Below are positions 1 to 10,854 of a stretch of DNA of 21,222 bases, piece by piece; positions within the stretch are counted from its first letter, which is position 1, and the number at the start of each line of letters is the position of its first letter. The notes beneath the pieces were generated by a model. It saw nothing but the letters and a program-made list of their open reading frames with translations, was not told the origin of the DNA and did no database searches. The DNA lies in the NCBI RefSeq assembly GCF_000003605.2, contig NW_003158229.1, forward strand, positions 168,348 to 189,569, given 5' to 3'. Made by a program: the position numbers and the translations under genes. The DNA comes from Saccoglossus kowalevskii. Taxonomy: Eukaryota; Hemichordata; Enteropneusta; Harrimaniidae.

Positions 1-603
1 TCGTTAAGATGTCGCATTAATATCTTCGTTCGAACGACATACTTATTCAACGCATTGACGAATTATTATAGCTGCTTTGTGGTATTTCTCGTTGATGTTT
101 AATCTGGCGGCAGTTTCTAAAGATAATGGATATGGATTCGCAAAGGTTACATTATATCTGATGACGTAGTGTCACGTGACTTCTGTCATACAGACTGTTT
201 AGTACGTTCACCACTCTTACTAAATAAACCACGGCTTCACGTACCGCCAAACCTTATTGAAGATTTCTGTGTTGATGTCACATACAACTGCACGATTACG
301 ATCGCCAGAGGGCGATAGTCCATAAATATGTTACACCGATAATTAGCAATTTGGCAAGGCTATTCGGGTCCAGGTCGTTCAGGTCACTGGTAGCGTTGTG
401 TTTATACATGTACTACAATTAGTGGGGTGTTTACGTCTAATATTTGCACGATTAAAAAACCCAATCTCCGCCGACAAAAAACAACTTTGGTCGAGTCTCA
501 TTGACGAATACAACGTTTTGGGGTGGATGGTGGTGTCTGCAGGTGCGACAGTTCTCAACTTGTTCTGGTTGAACACAGCATATATATACCACCCTGGGTA
601 ACG
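1..603. other. Unannotated flank, no gene seen
   Basis: No open frame with a recognisable domain is present. Short symmetric sites are visible: a 12-bp perfect palindrome TCGTTCGAACGA at 26-37, set inside ATGTCG (9-14) and CGACAT (35-40); GTCACGTGAC at 171-180, which matches the E-box/CLEAR consensus by sequence only; and a 6-bp hairpin ATCGCC-AGAG-GGCGAT at 301-316. The overlapping 65-67 codon frames on both strands at 379-601 look like chance. Confidence 0.5.
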
Positions 604-757
604 TAGAAGTGGCGAATCAAGGAGGGTGTTCTTGGCATCCGCCTCCGCCGTTGAAAAATGTATTCAATTTGTTTTTGTATAATATAAAAAAATCATTAAC
701 TTAGTGAGAGGATTTTAATGTTTGGACCCCCATAAAAAAATCCTGTATCCGCCCCTG
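604..757. mobile_element. Probable short non-autonomous DNA transposon relic
   Basis: The right edge, read on the minus strand, begins CAGGGGCGGATACAGG at 757, a form typical of hAT-superfamily termini (CAG followed by a G-rich tract). The left edge at about 604-626 reads TAGAAGTGGCGAATCAAGGA and can be aligned loosely to the same end sequence, giving a candidate of about 154 bp. No coding capacity is present. No 8-bp target duplication is found: the flanks GGGTAACG and CGTCAGCA differ. The left boundary is therefore uncertain, and only the right end is reasonably convincing. A related end occurs at 7827. Confidence 0.35.
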
Positions 758-3700
758 CGTCAGCACTTGTACTTGTCTTAATGTTTTCACATCAAAACTG
801 TGAGGATAGACCACATTAGCATTGCGCATCTCCGGAACTGTCACAAGAAACACGAATTCCTACGGTTAGGCATCTGATGTCATTTATCGGGTATGCCATA
901 ACCGACTATATTCCAAATTAGTGCTGAAAATATTACTCATATGCATGTTCTTTATACATAGACATACATATTTCATATGAAACCCATTCCAAACTTTTTT
1001 TTATTAAAAGCAGCCAACTGGAGCCATTTTTCTTTATTCATCTTGTTTGCAGGATAATTTTTATCACCGTGACGTCATTGATATGTCAAATAAATATAGA
1101 TATATTATTTAAATTACGAGTAATAATATGGGTTACACGTCACACCATAAGTGAATGTGCAGTACATTTGTATTTTTTATTTGCAGGCTGCCTTGTGTGA
1201 ATTGACACACAGCCCATAAGATGTACTCTTTACAACAACCTCATTTATACCAATCCGTGCTAAGTTGATATTGAAATGCATCCATAAAGAGGCTGTCATC
1301 AGAAATATGAATTTACACACGCCGAATTTACAAATGAATTTTTAGAATTTTACCGTAAACATCATCCCATGAAAACTCACTTTAGGGATAAAAACAATTC
1401 GCGTGGTTCTCTCTCTTCAAAGAGCTTGCGGCTGTAATCTGTGTTTAATATCAACGACAAACCACGGTATGACACGTTGTAACATTAGTGCTAGTAAAAA
1501 ATCTAACCGGTCCTCAGTTATAGACATGTCATGTAGGCCTAAAACAGAGTATCCCGTAGGGGAGCACGTCGTGTATCGAATTATTTACAGCTATCTACAG
1601 TTGGTGCATATTTACGGCGATATTTGCTTGTCTCGAACAAATCATCATCGATTGCGCGTTGACGTCACGCTGAACCCTTTAATGGCCAAGAGATATAGAG
1701 TATTAAAAATGAGTAAGGTTTCATTTTCAATCGTAGTGATCGCCGACTGAATTGACTTACAGGTTTCTTTCGGTGAATCAGCTAACGAGTGGGTCTCGTA
1801 ATTCGACTGTCCCCGTTTACAAATACCGGACTGGAAAGACGACGGCCATTTTCTAACCCGTATTGGGCGTTCCACTATACGCCACCCCAATAACGCATAG
1901 CTATGGCGCTAGTAATGTACCATTTACTCATTTAGGTTAATTCAAATTTCACATACACTATAGGAAGTTATAAGCGTCTCGAAAAATAAAACATTCATTG
2001 GTCAATTTAAATACTGCGCGTGTCACCAGTTTGATTATCATGTATTACATAACTTTCTCACCCAATTACAATTATTTTCAAAATTAACATTCCATTGTAT
2101 TGTCTTTTTTTGAGCGTTTTTTTCCGGACGCGAGAAATAGCATTTGTATCACACCTCATTGGTTTCAATACAGTGACGAATTTAAATCACATGGTGTGTA
2201 TCTTTTAATATGACAAACTAATAGGCGCGAAGGAAAATAAATTCTACCTCTAAACATAGTTAGTTGCTTTATAGTTACGGATTCGTAATACTTGGTGGCT
2301 TCTGAGCTGACACCTAGAAGACCAAAATATGAGTATCAGCACATGTAATGTACTTCATACGACCACATGTCAATATAATAAACATACTGAATAGAACCTC
2401 TACCCGATTCAACTAGGTAGTGCTTCAACATCCAACCAACGGAATTTCAACTCTATTGCCATGGTGACGTAATATTACTCGGTGGCCGAATTCCGAATTA
2501 TCAACGGGGTGATGACGATGACGGGATATCAGAAGATTGACAATGTTTACATTGAAGACATTTTTATTCAGTCAAATAAATCAATGGGTAACCGCTGACT
2601 ACGATTTTACTAGCGCCGTGGCTAGGCGGTAGCATTGTGGAGTACAATGCCACAAGTTTTAGGATGCTTTCATTTAACACACTCTCGCAACATAGCAATA
2701 ATGAACTTCGTCCGAATGCTAAATCTAACCAAGCACTTTCCAATTGTTTTGAAACTTACATCAGACCTTGCCCATATTTTATTAATTACTTCTTCAATAT
2801 ACATATCTCCGTAGTCCTTCGTATGTGCAATTGATTTGCAAGAGAAACACAACAACATATTCCTGTGGGGGGTACGTCAGGTTAGAAGCCACAGGTTATT
2901 GTTTTGTTTACCTGGAAATGTGTTCACATATCCCACTATTCATCATGCGGATTATATATCTTTGAATGTTGTCGTTACGAAATTATTCCACATAACCACC
3001 CTTGCATACATATTTGCCCGTCCCTGAGCGATTACCGATTACTGAAAATCTATCAAACTACTTTGTTTTCCTTTGCACACAATTTCTGTTAGTCATTTTG
3101 GCAAAATAAAAGCAGTTATTATCTGCTACCGCGACAGTTCTCATAACTTCTCGCCTCTCGCCACTTTACAGTCAATTTAATATTCCCATCACATAATGCC
3201 ATCGCAGTTGATGCCGCGGTTAATTTTGTTGCAATCGGTCAATTTTTTTTGGACAGATTTAAAAAAAATCTACTCTATTGAAACAAATGCATGACTAAAC
3301 AATTCTCCGAGTCTTTTCGCACTCGTAGCACATCGGATTAAAAAAATGGTCGGCTTTTTCATACGATTAATTGACACCACCGCAAATATGTAGTTATCCT
3401 TTTGTTATTATTTGCAAAAGCCGCCAGTCATGAGCCCACATAGGTTTGTTATAATGAAATTACATTCTATGCGCCATGATGCAGAGCACACCCAATTAAA
3501 TCACTGTATACGAATTCAGTTCATGCAGTAGACACGCTTTATTGGAATACTGTGGGTAGTCTTGCGTAATTCCGTCCCATAAATAGGTATTTGTATATGG
3601 TTCATTTCTCACTATAGTGCATTATAGTCTGTACTGTACTTCACATGTTTAAAAGGCAGAGTTATTGCTTGCTGTGGAGGGGGGAGGGGCTAAGTTATAA

Positions 3701-4252
3701 TGTAATGATAACAGATCTGTATGTACAAATGCGTCATAACAAATTATAACAAATTAATACTTTTGAGGATAAAAAATCCTGACTTAGATGTTCCCACCAG
3801 AAGCAATGAATCATTTCAGTGTTGGTGTCATCGTACACACCATGGGACAGTCCTTCCTCCATAAAGCAACATTAAATTGACCTACTTATTTTTACAATAC
3901 GAGTTTTCACTTTTTCTAGTCACAGATGGGTCCGGGCGTTGACTCGTTATTATATCGACTACATTTATTTGTCTGATCCCCCGGATACGAGAGATTACTT
4001 CACCTGCATTCAACAGGTGGTCTCTGATTTAATCCCCGTGGATAATGTTCAAAATACGTAACGAAGCGTGCTGTTTTGTCAGCCCAGTCCCGGAGTCAGT
4101 CGGCCGCATCGGTGTCAAACGTCATTCTGACATAAAGCCTTATAGTGTACATGGTGTTCTCTCGTTTCTACCCGCTAACAAACGATCGATTTCCCCTAGA
4201 CTATTTATGTAAATATCGCTAGATATACTGAGCGCCCGCGAAGTTGTAAACG
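758..4252. other. Long gene-free stretch
   Basis: No recognisable gene, RNA or transposon is seen. The longest open frame (1403-1750, 115 codons, plus strand) shows no domain or compositional bias suggesting coding. Exact TGACGTCA octamers lie at 1070-1077 and 1660-1667. A hairpin lies at 3990-4025: arms AGAGA (3990-3994) and TCTCT (4021-4025) enclose a perfect CACCTG (4001-4006) and CAGGTG (4014-4019) stem with a 7-nt loop. Host introns or distant regulatory DNA cannot be excluded by eye. Confidence 0.45.
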
Positions 4253-4273
4253 AACAACAACAACAACAACAAC
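4253..4273. repeat. (AAC)7 microsatellite
   Basis: Seven perfect AAC trinucleotides run without interruption. An open frame begins shortly after but has no recognisable content, so this is a non-coding simple repeat. Confidence 0.95.
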
Positions 4274-6209
4274 ATACACAATTATAATAATCTGGCTACG
4301 TGAAAACAGTTAAATTTATTTGTAGTTGTAATGGTTGCAAGAGTTGTGCGTATGCAGATTGGAGTGCACGTCATTACATAACGAAAAAACACGCGCCGAT
4401 AACGCAAAGTTCCTTTTGGAAAGACGAATCGATGGCGTTACGTACAACTAAAAAAAGGGAGCAGAAAACTAGAATATGGAATATTTGGTGTATTTGGGGG
4501 TATTAGGGGGGGTGTAAGGTTTTGGGCCTGAAATTGGTTCACATGCCAGCAATTTTAACATAAGTCAAAAAAGTTATGTTTCTGTACCAGAAATTTAGTA
4601 AAAACTTTTTACATTTTCTTGGACACAAATACGTGCTTTTTAGAACATTCTACTACTAGAGATATAACACGCCTAGCTCAGGTCAGTGACGTTGAAATTT
4701 GTTATCTTCGTCACGGTGTTATGTGACAATTGATTGTCTAATTATCGCTGTACAAATATTAATTTACAATGTTATTGAAGTAATAGTGTCAGCTGAGCTT
4801 ATATCTCACTGCAATTACAGGGGCCGAGTGGCCATTAATTAAACCGGAACCTGTGAAATAAGTTTACAATAAATCCACGTAACAGGTCGATAACCGCCGG
4901 TGGACTGCATGCTACACTACCTATGCCATGTTATTCTACAGTCATGTTGTTTCTGAACAATCTGAAGTATTGTAAGACTATTTATATTTCAAATATTTTA
5001 TTTTAACTTTAGCTTCCGCGATTACCGAAACCATAAACCCTCAACAACTTAAGGGTATATGGCAAAAATACCAATATACCCCGACAGCAAATGAATAATA
5101 AAATAAAATAAAATATATGAAAAAGTAATACAAGGTGTAATTTAATAAATGCCAAAAATACCATGAATATAAGAAAAATAATTTCGCAAATAATTTCATG
5201 TATTTACCGTGAGCAATAATTATTTGTGTCATGGAACTTAATATTGTCATCCCATGTACCTTTATGAATTTACTTGACCACATAATGGTTGAATAAAATA
5301 GCGTAAATCACCGTATATTAACACGTTAATCGGGGATGAATCCCTCAACTTTAAAAGTAAAACAATGAGTTATTTATGGAATATCAGTGAATAATTAGTT
5401 ATACCAGATATAATGTGTTGCGTTGTAGAAATCAAGCCATTTGTTGCTTATCAAGTTTCCGTCCCTTGTGTTTAATTTATTCATAAATATTGGAAACAAC
5501 TTTGCGTACCAGTGAACAACAGGATATCGGTTTTAATATTATCAACTCTCGTATGAAAAAAATAAAAACCGATGGTTCAAATTACCGCGGCTTTGAAATG
5601 TCACATCATCGAACAACGATTCATAATAATGGAGTCGCCATATGGAATCAATCCAGTGCGATTACGCTACTGGCTGTATTATTTGATAAGCACGTACAAA
5701 CCAGAGGTACGTATACGTCAGAACGAGCAGGACATGTATGTATTGAATGTTCCCCATCGTGACGTCCATGAATGCGAAAAGAACTTCGGTTACTAAGTTC
5801 AGATGATACGTAACATATTTTGAGTTGAAGGCAAGTTCCTGACGTCAGTAATTGTCGCACGTTCTCATGACGCCAGTCGTCTCAACTTTAGTGGTCGTAT
5901 AATTGTATAATCACCAACTTAACTGAACTTGAAATTAAACCAGATAATGTATTACCTAGTTTTAAACTGATACAAATAATTGATTTCAAGAGCTATAAGA
6001 AACTTGTTATTGGAAACGTTTAACACGCCTTTGATGACTACAAAGTGAGAAGTAGACGAGTTTCAATCCTCTTATCTGCACAATGGATCGAAATGGCGTC
6101 ACGCGAGATCTCGCGGGACTCATTTCCACGAGTTTCAATTTGTTAGCGAAGGGGAACATGATTGAGTAGTTGATAATATATTTTCGTTTCATTGAGCTGT
6201 CTGCAGTGA
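4274..6209. other. Gene-free stretch with hairpin and palindromes
   Basis: No gene is recognised. Visible items are a hairpin at 5053-5082, where GGGTATATGG pairs with CCAATATACCC with one bulged base; an AAATA-type simple repeat at about 5094-5115; TGACGTCA at 5840-5847; and a 14-bp palindrome at 6102-6115, listed separately. The 80-codon minus-strand frame at 5041-5283 is rich in Phe and Tyr as expected from AT-rich DNA, and it overlaps the hairpin, so I do not call it a protein. Confidence 0.45.
6102..6115. other. 14-bp perfect palindrome
   Basis: CGCGAGATCTCGCG is self-complementary over all 14 bases and is CpG-rich in an AT-rich setting. The overlapping TCTCGCGGGA (6109-6118) differs by one base from TCTCGCGAGA, a known metazoan promoter palindrome, but no gene start is visible beside it. 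A function is not supported. Confidence 0.6.
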
Positions 6210-6217
6210 TCCATTAT

Positions 6218-6434
6218 CAGAGGCGGCGGTGGCACTACATTTTGCATGGGGCGGGAGATCTGTTCACCATTCCGTACTAGAAATCTAGACCCTCTGAAAC
6301 GCTATTTTCTGCATTTTGAGGGGCAAGACAGTGTCGCATCGCATCGACACAAATACACAAACAAATTTCAACTTGATTGGGGGGGGGGGGAGAACGACGC
6401 CCCCAAAATCTTTCGTGGGCGACCGCCGCCACTG
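6218..6434. mobile_element. 217-bp MITE with hAT-like terminal inverted repeats
   Basis: The left end CAGAGGCGGCGGTGGC (6218-6233) and the reverse complement of the right end (6419-6434) agree at 14 of 16 bases. Ends beginning CAG followed by a G-rich tract and closing with CTG are typical of hAT-superfamily non-autonomous elements. ATTAT stands directly outside both ends (6213-6217 and 6435-6439), a possible 5-bp target duplication. The usual hAT duplication is 8 bp, and the full 8-bp flanks TCCATTAT and ATTATATC do not match. The interior contains a run of 12 G (6379-6390) and no coding capacity. Superfamily assignment is inference. Confidence 0.6.
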
Positions 6435-6442
6435 ATTATATC

Positions 6443-6906
6443 GCCTTAGTAGAGTATTCGGTCACGCACTACAGTACCTTGAACATCATCCGCCAAGATA
6501 TGCACGAGGCATTCTATTGGAACCAAGTACTGTCCAGAGAGCACAATAATTAATTTTCATAGTCGTTTTCATACATATAGAAGGAAAAAGTTGGGTAAAC
6601 GCGTATTTGCAGGTTGTTTGACAAAACATGATGGGTGGGGTGCACATTAAAGAAAGAGAGACAACGATGATAGAAAACTCTTACTTGATCCAATGTCGAC
6701 TCTAGGTGGCGTTGTTTGCGATAACAAATTATTCTGAGCAGATAATTACTCATTAGAAAAATTAACGTGCTGCTAACGTCACATTTGTCACTATCATTAC
6801 ATGATAACCAACTTGAATGTGAGAATGACGTCATGGTGAGTTTAAACTTAACGCCTCTCATTATGCAATAATCTAAGCCATTATAAGACAAAATGAATTT
6901 GGGGTA
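6443..6906. other. Short gap, no gene seen
   Basis: The minus-strand open frame at 6550-6891 (113 codons) shows no recognisable domain. An exact TGACGTCA lies at 6826-6833. Nothing else is supported. Confidence 0.4.
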
Positions 6907-7039
6907 TTAAAGCGCGGTGGTCGTCGCGCAGCGCGTGTTCGAATTTCATGTAAATAAACAATGTATTTTACACGCGTTGTATACGTCGCCATGAGTTCCA
7001 TATCGAACAGAACGCTGCGCGACGACTGCCGCCCTTTAA
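6907..7039. mobile_element. 125-bp MITE flanked by TTAA (copy 1)
   Basis: The left arm 6911-6942 and the reverse complement of the right arm 7003-7035 match over 32-33 bases with about three substitutions and a short indel region. They share the exact block GTCGTCGCGCAGCG. The element is bounded by TTAA at 6907-6910 and at 7036-7039. TTAA duplication is characteristic of the piggyBac and Kolobok superfamilies. Ends starting AG rather than CC favour a Kolobok-like parent, which is inference. The arms are strongly CpG-rich compared with their surroundings, and the centre is AT-rich and non-coding. The transcript could fold into a long hairpin. Confidence 0.85.
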
Positions 7040-7172
7040 TCGTTTGACGTGGTTATACCTAGGTCAACATCATCATTATGGGTCAATGCCACTTATACAA
7101 CACGTGTAAATTACATTTTTTCGTATACAAAAATCATCGATCACGCGCTTCTTGACGACTGCCCCGTTTTAA
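7036..7172. mobile_element. Diverged, inverted second copy of the TTAA MITE
   Basis: Read on the minus strand from 7168, this segment follows copy 1 in order. It has an end sharing CAGTCGTC, then AGCGCGTGATCGA against AGCGCGTGTTCGA, then a central block near 7090-7115 matching the copy-1 stretch around 6958-6992 (TTTACACGTGTTGTAT against TTTACACGCGTTGTAT). TTAA stands at 7169-7172, and the left TTAA at 7036-7039 is shared with copy 1. The span of about 129 bp is close to 125 bp for copy 1. The inverted repeat next to the shared TTAA has decayed, so the left boundary is inferred from length and the shared TTAA. Confidence 0.7.
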
Positions 7173-7826
7173 GTGTTACTCACACAACGATGATAATTAA
7201 CGAAGCACGTTTCTCCAACACAGAAATCGATGAAAAAAAAATACTGCGACATTAATGATCTTTGATTTTATACTGTAATACAAATTAAGCTAAGCTACTT
7301 TAAACTGTCACACGTGGTCACTGATCCAACATTATATTTTTTGAAAGATGAACTGAGGTTATATTTTTATGTATTATATTTTATTAGATTAGGTTGGATT
7401 AGACGAACACACACGGAACCGGCTTTAATTTATCAGGCGGCACCACGACGATACGATGTTTGCGATTCTACACGTCTCACAACGACATAGAAGAATACAT
7501 CTGCCCACGTACGATGGTTTACCAGTTCTTACGCAAATGATTAATAATAACAAATCTGATCCCTCGACATTTCAAAACGATTAAATATTAAACGAGCCAG
7601 GTAATGATGAGTCGCGTTGGCGTCTGATGGTTCATCTAAAGCTATTATATACACTGCACATACTTTCGTTCACAAGTACGCTATTTCAAGTACAGTGTAC
7701 TGAGTCGGAAAAACTATGCGTGTCGTCTGCCGCGAAACATTCGTCTGGTCTACATTTAATAGATTTGTATGTATACTGTAGGAAAACTCACTCTTTAAAA
7801 CAATATCTACATATCTTAAAATGTAT
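7173..7826. other. Gap, no gene seen
   Basis: No recognisable protein domain, RNA or repeat is seen. The open frame at 7627-7887 runs into the transposon end at 7827, and its sequence resembles no family I know. Confidence 0.4.
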
Positions 7827-7890
7827 CATTGGCGGATCCAGAAATTCGGTAAAGGGACGCGCGCTCCTATTGACGTGGCCGAAGTAGACC
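7827..7890. mobile_element. Isolated DNA-transposon end (approximate)
   Basis: The sequence beginning CATTGGCGGATCCAGAAATT at 7827 has the same layout as the transposon end at 757 read on the minus strand (GGCGGATACAGGATT, then a run leading into a G-rich tract). This suggests the same or a related family. No matching opposite end was found nearby, so the inner boundary is arbitrary and the element may be truncated. Confidence 0.35.
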
Positions 7891-9364
7891 TCGGGTGGGC
7901 TGGGTTTGCCAATTGATTTGTCATTTTTTTGTGCGCCAATTTGGACGACACATTTGTAATTGTGTATTCTGACCAAAACCGCGTGTTGATGGATACATTG
8001 GATTATGAATTATCATAAGCTTGTGGCACATTGATACTCGTTCTATGAGACAATACCATTTTCTTGTGCAATGTTTGTTTAGGTATTTACATTGCGCATT
8101 TTTCATTTTATCATTGAAGAACAATTGCACAGTACGCTACAGAAGCAACATTTTCAGTTTACAATAAATCGGTTTGCTTCTCAGCGTGTTGTATCAAACA
8201 GCCAAATTAAAATTATATATGTGTTTTTGTTCTTATTGCATCTTTAAAAGATATCGTTTTCACGGTCGATACTAAATCCAGATTTTAAATTTAGATTTTC
8301 GACTGTACAAAAAACATATAAACACACGCGACCTTGTCCAGTCATTTAGTTTTGATCCAATGATTAAACTCAATCAAAGACAAAATGTGATCATTTGATG
8401 GGGCGACCATTGAAAAAAACCTTCGCAAAAATTTCAGGGTCTCCTGTCGGATTCTCGCAATGCGGGTAGCTCACGGTGACAGATCAATCTCGCAATAAAT
8501 AATACATAACATACATTCTTGTAATCAGCGTGGTATCCCAGTTATCACGGTATTCATACGGGACAATGCGTACAATAAATGAGAATGATGGGACCCATGC
8601 GTTGGTAACATTTCCAAAATGTATCCTAGAGCCCGATAAGGAAATCGACTTGTAACAGTTACCGCGGAGTTTGTTCATCGGTCATTGTACCCCGTCTGAT
8701 CCTGTATGTGGTACTGCATATCCCTGCGACACACAACTGTCAATAATCGTAGTCAGCAAAGAACATCATTGATTTACCTGTCTGTACAAATAAAACCCAG
8801 ACATAACAATATAAATCTATCTATGACTGACGACACGTCACTAAATAATTATATTATAAATATTATAAATTTGTAGTGGGTAGTGTGCTATCACTGGTAG
8901 TATGCTGAGGTTCATAGTTCGTGATATTCTAATATATTGCATTGCGCTAGCCACAACACAAATTAACTAGAACATGCTGATAGTTTGCCCACGTAACTCC
9001 AGTGTAAAAATAATTGATGCGGTAAAATGTTTCGACGTGCCTCATCACCACGTACACAACTTTTTGTTCTCGCTTTCATATACTTATACAGGTGTGAGAA
9101 CACGGAATGACATTTCCACCGGAAATGAATAAGGGACTTGAGAATAAATCAAAGAACAGAAAAAAATATTTTTTTTCAATTAGATGAGCTACCCACGCTG
9201 ACTGTAAATCTGTATCTCAGACAATCTCTACGCCATTTAAAATATCGATACCGAGTAAGTCTTTATGTTCAGTATGTATTTGGAATAGAGTGATTTAACT
9301 GGATACATGTTATCTACATACATATTTGTCGTATGGTGCTCAGAACGCCGAAATTTATTGTCTA
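7891..9364. other. Gene-free stretch
   Basis: Nothing recognisable is found. A perfect small hairpin CATTTCC-ACC-GGAAATG lies at 9111-9127. Any 5' continuation of the LINE relic that begins near 9365 would lie here, but I cannot see further reverse-transcriptase or endonuclease motifs. Confidence 0.4.
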
Positions 9365-9388
9365 TAATTCGATAAATATTGACTGTTT

Positions 9389-10819
9389 GGGATTAAGGGA
9401 AACTGTTTAAATCACTTTATTCTATGTATCAAAATATTAAGGCTGCTGTGAAAAACCCAAAGGAAGTTACTGAATTTTTCCATATTATTGTTGGGCTACA
9501 GCAGGGTTCTGTTATATCACCTTTTCTGTTTTGCTTTTATATAAATGACCTTAAGAGTGCCCTCCAACAAGGACGGGAATCAGCTGTGTACATAAATACT
9601 TTAAAACGTTTTTATTTGTTATGTGCGGATGATTTGGTGTTGTTGAATTACAAAGATTACTCAATAACTTAGTTGATTATTGTCTAAAATGAAGACTGAA
9701 TATTAATCTGAAAAAATCAAAAATAATTGTTTTCCGAAAAGGGGGTCGTCTGAAAAAATATGAAACATGGTTTCTGAGGGGTAAAGAAATTGAAATTGTA
9801 GCAAAATATAATTATTTAGGCATAGTTTTTTCGAGTTCAAGAAAATGATTTCAAACACAGAAAGATATCTCGGAGCGAGCTAACGAAGCACTATTTTGTT
9901 TGGAAAAAAACATTATGGGGTTGGGGGGACTGCAGCCTGATCTTGCATGCAAAGTATTTGACTGTAAAATATTGCCAATTTTGTTATACGGTAGTTGTGT
10001 GTGGGGAATGCGAGGTGTAATAGCTGACATAGAAAAATTACAAAATAAGTTTTGTAAATTTCTATTGAGAGTTAGTTTCAACGCTTCCAATGCTGTGGTA
10101 AGTGGTGAATTAGGAAGACACTCAGTTAGAGTTTATGTTAATATTGAAATGGTCAGATTTTGGCTGAAACTGATTCAAGAAAGCGGCTCAGCTATTTTAA
10201 AGGAATGTTATAATTATCTATACCATAGAGCAGAAGGGGGGTCTAGGTGTTGGGCTTTAGAGGTAAAAAATATTTTATGTACATCTGGTTATGGACATGT
10301 ATAGTATGTACAAAGAATTGATAAAAGCGAGATGTTCTTCAGTTCCATTTAAAAGAAGACGTTTTGATATATCTAGACAAAATTGGTGTGCAGAAATTAA
10401 TAAAAATGTAAAGCTTTAAACGTATTGCATGTTTAAACAAGATTAAAATGTGAAAGATATCTTTGCTGCTATTTCGTAGGCTACTCCTATCTATTCATGT
10501 GCTATAACTAGACTTAGAATTTCCTGTCATCCCCTAGAAATTGAAAATGGTAGAACATTTGGGTATTCCACGTGACCAAAGGTTATGTCCATTTGGTTGC
10601 AGGGTCACAGAGGACGAATGCCATTTTACTATGGTTTGTCCAAAATATGAATCACTTAGACACAAATTCTTACCAAAATATTATTTTTCACCACCAACCA
10701 AGATGAAATTCATTGCATTGCTACAGAGTACTAACTCATATATTTTATTAAGTTTGGGTAAATGGAAGTATGATTTGTATATGTATCTTGTAATTTTAAA
10801 GCGACCGTGTGTAATTTAA
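9389..10819 (+). pseudogene. LINE reverse transcriptase, broken (copy 1)
   Basis: This would have encoded the RNA-dependent DNA polymerase that copies LINE RNA at the insertion site. Domains in order: the LFGIKG segment near 9386; GLQQGSVISP (9493-9522), the RQG-type motif; CADD (9622-9633) at the catalytic [FY]ADD box, with Cys in place of Tyr or Phe; the thumb and connection region FRKGG, YNYLGIVFSS, LPILLYGSCVWG (about 9730-10005); GELGRHSV (about 10105); and a C-terminal Cys-His cluster C-x3-C-x7-H-x4-C (10586-10639) followed by the KYYFSPPTKMKF region. The reading frame changes near 9405, 9650, 10305 and 10550. In-frame stops stand at 9690, 9846, 10302 and 10417. The gene is dead. The family identity is strong; activity is excluded by these breaks. 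Confidence 0.88.
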
Positions 10820-10843
10820 GTTTTGAAATGTAACAGTACTTTA

Positions 10844-10854
10844 GGCCGGTGGCC
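10844..10854 (+). other. LINE 3' hairpin GGCC-N3-GGCC (copy 1)
   Basis: The stem GGCC with a 3-nt GGT loop lies 25 bp after the ORF stop. The LINE relic on the minus strand has a hairpin of the same form and in a similar position. In some LINE families a 3' stem-loop is the recognition site for the reverse transcriptase; that role here is inference. Confidence 0.6.

Noticed and set aside
171-180. GTCACGTGAC as a functional E-box/CLEAR element
   Set aside because: The match is exact, but a single 10-bp site with no gene nearby is not enough to call a regulatory element.
1403-1750. 115-codon plus-strand open frame
   Set aside because: No recognisable domain, no coding-like composition, and an overlapping antisense frame. 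It is probably chance.
5041-5283. 80-codon minus-strand frame rich in Phe, Tyr and Trp resembling a membrane protein
   Set aside because: The hydrophobic composition follows from AAATA-type simple sequence read on the minus strand. The frame overlaps a hairpin and shows no family motif.
6938-6946. tRNA-like B box (TGTTCGAAT) suggesting a tRNA gene or tRNA-derived SINE
   Set aside because: It lies at the inner edge of the 6911-6942 inverted-repeat arm, there is no A box or cloverleaf, and the TTAA-flanked DNA-transposon explanation accounts for it.
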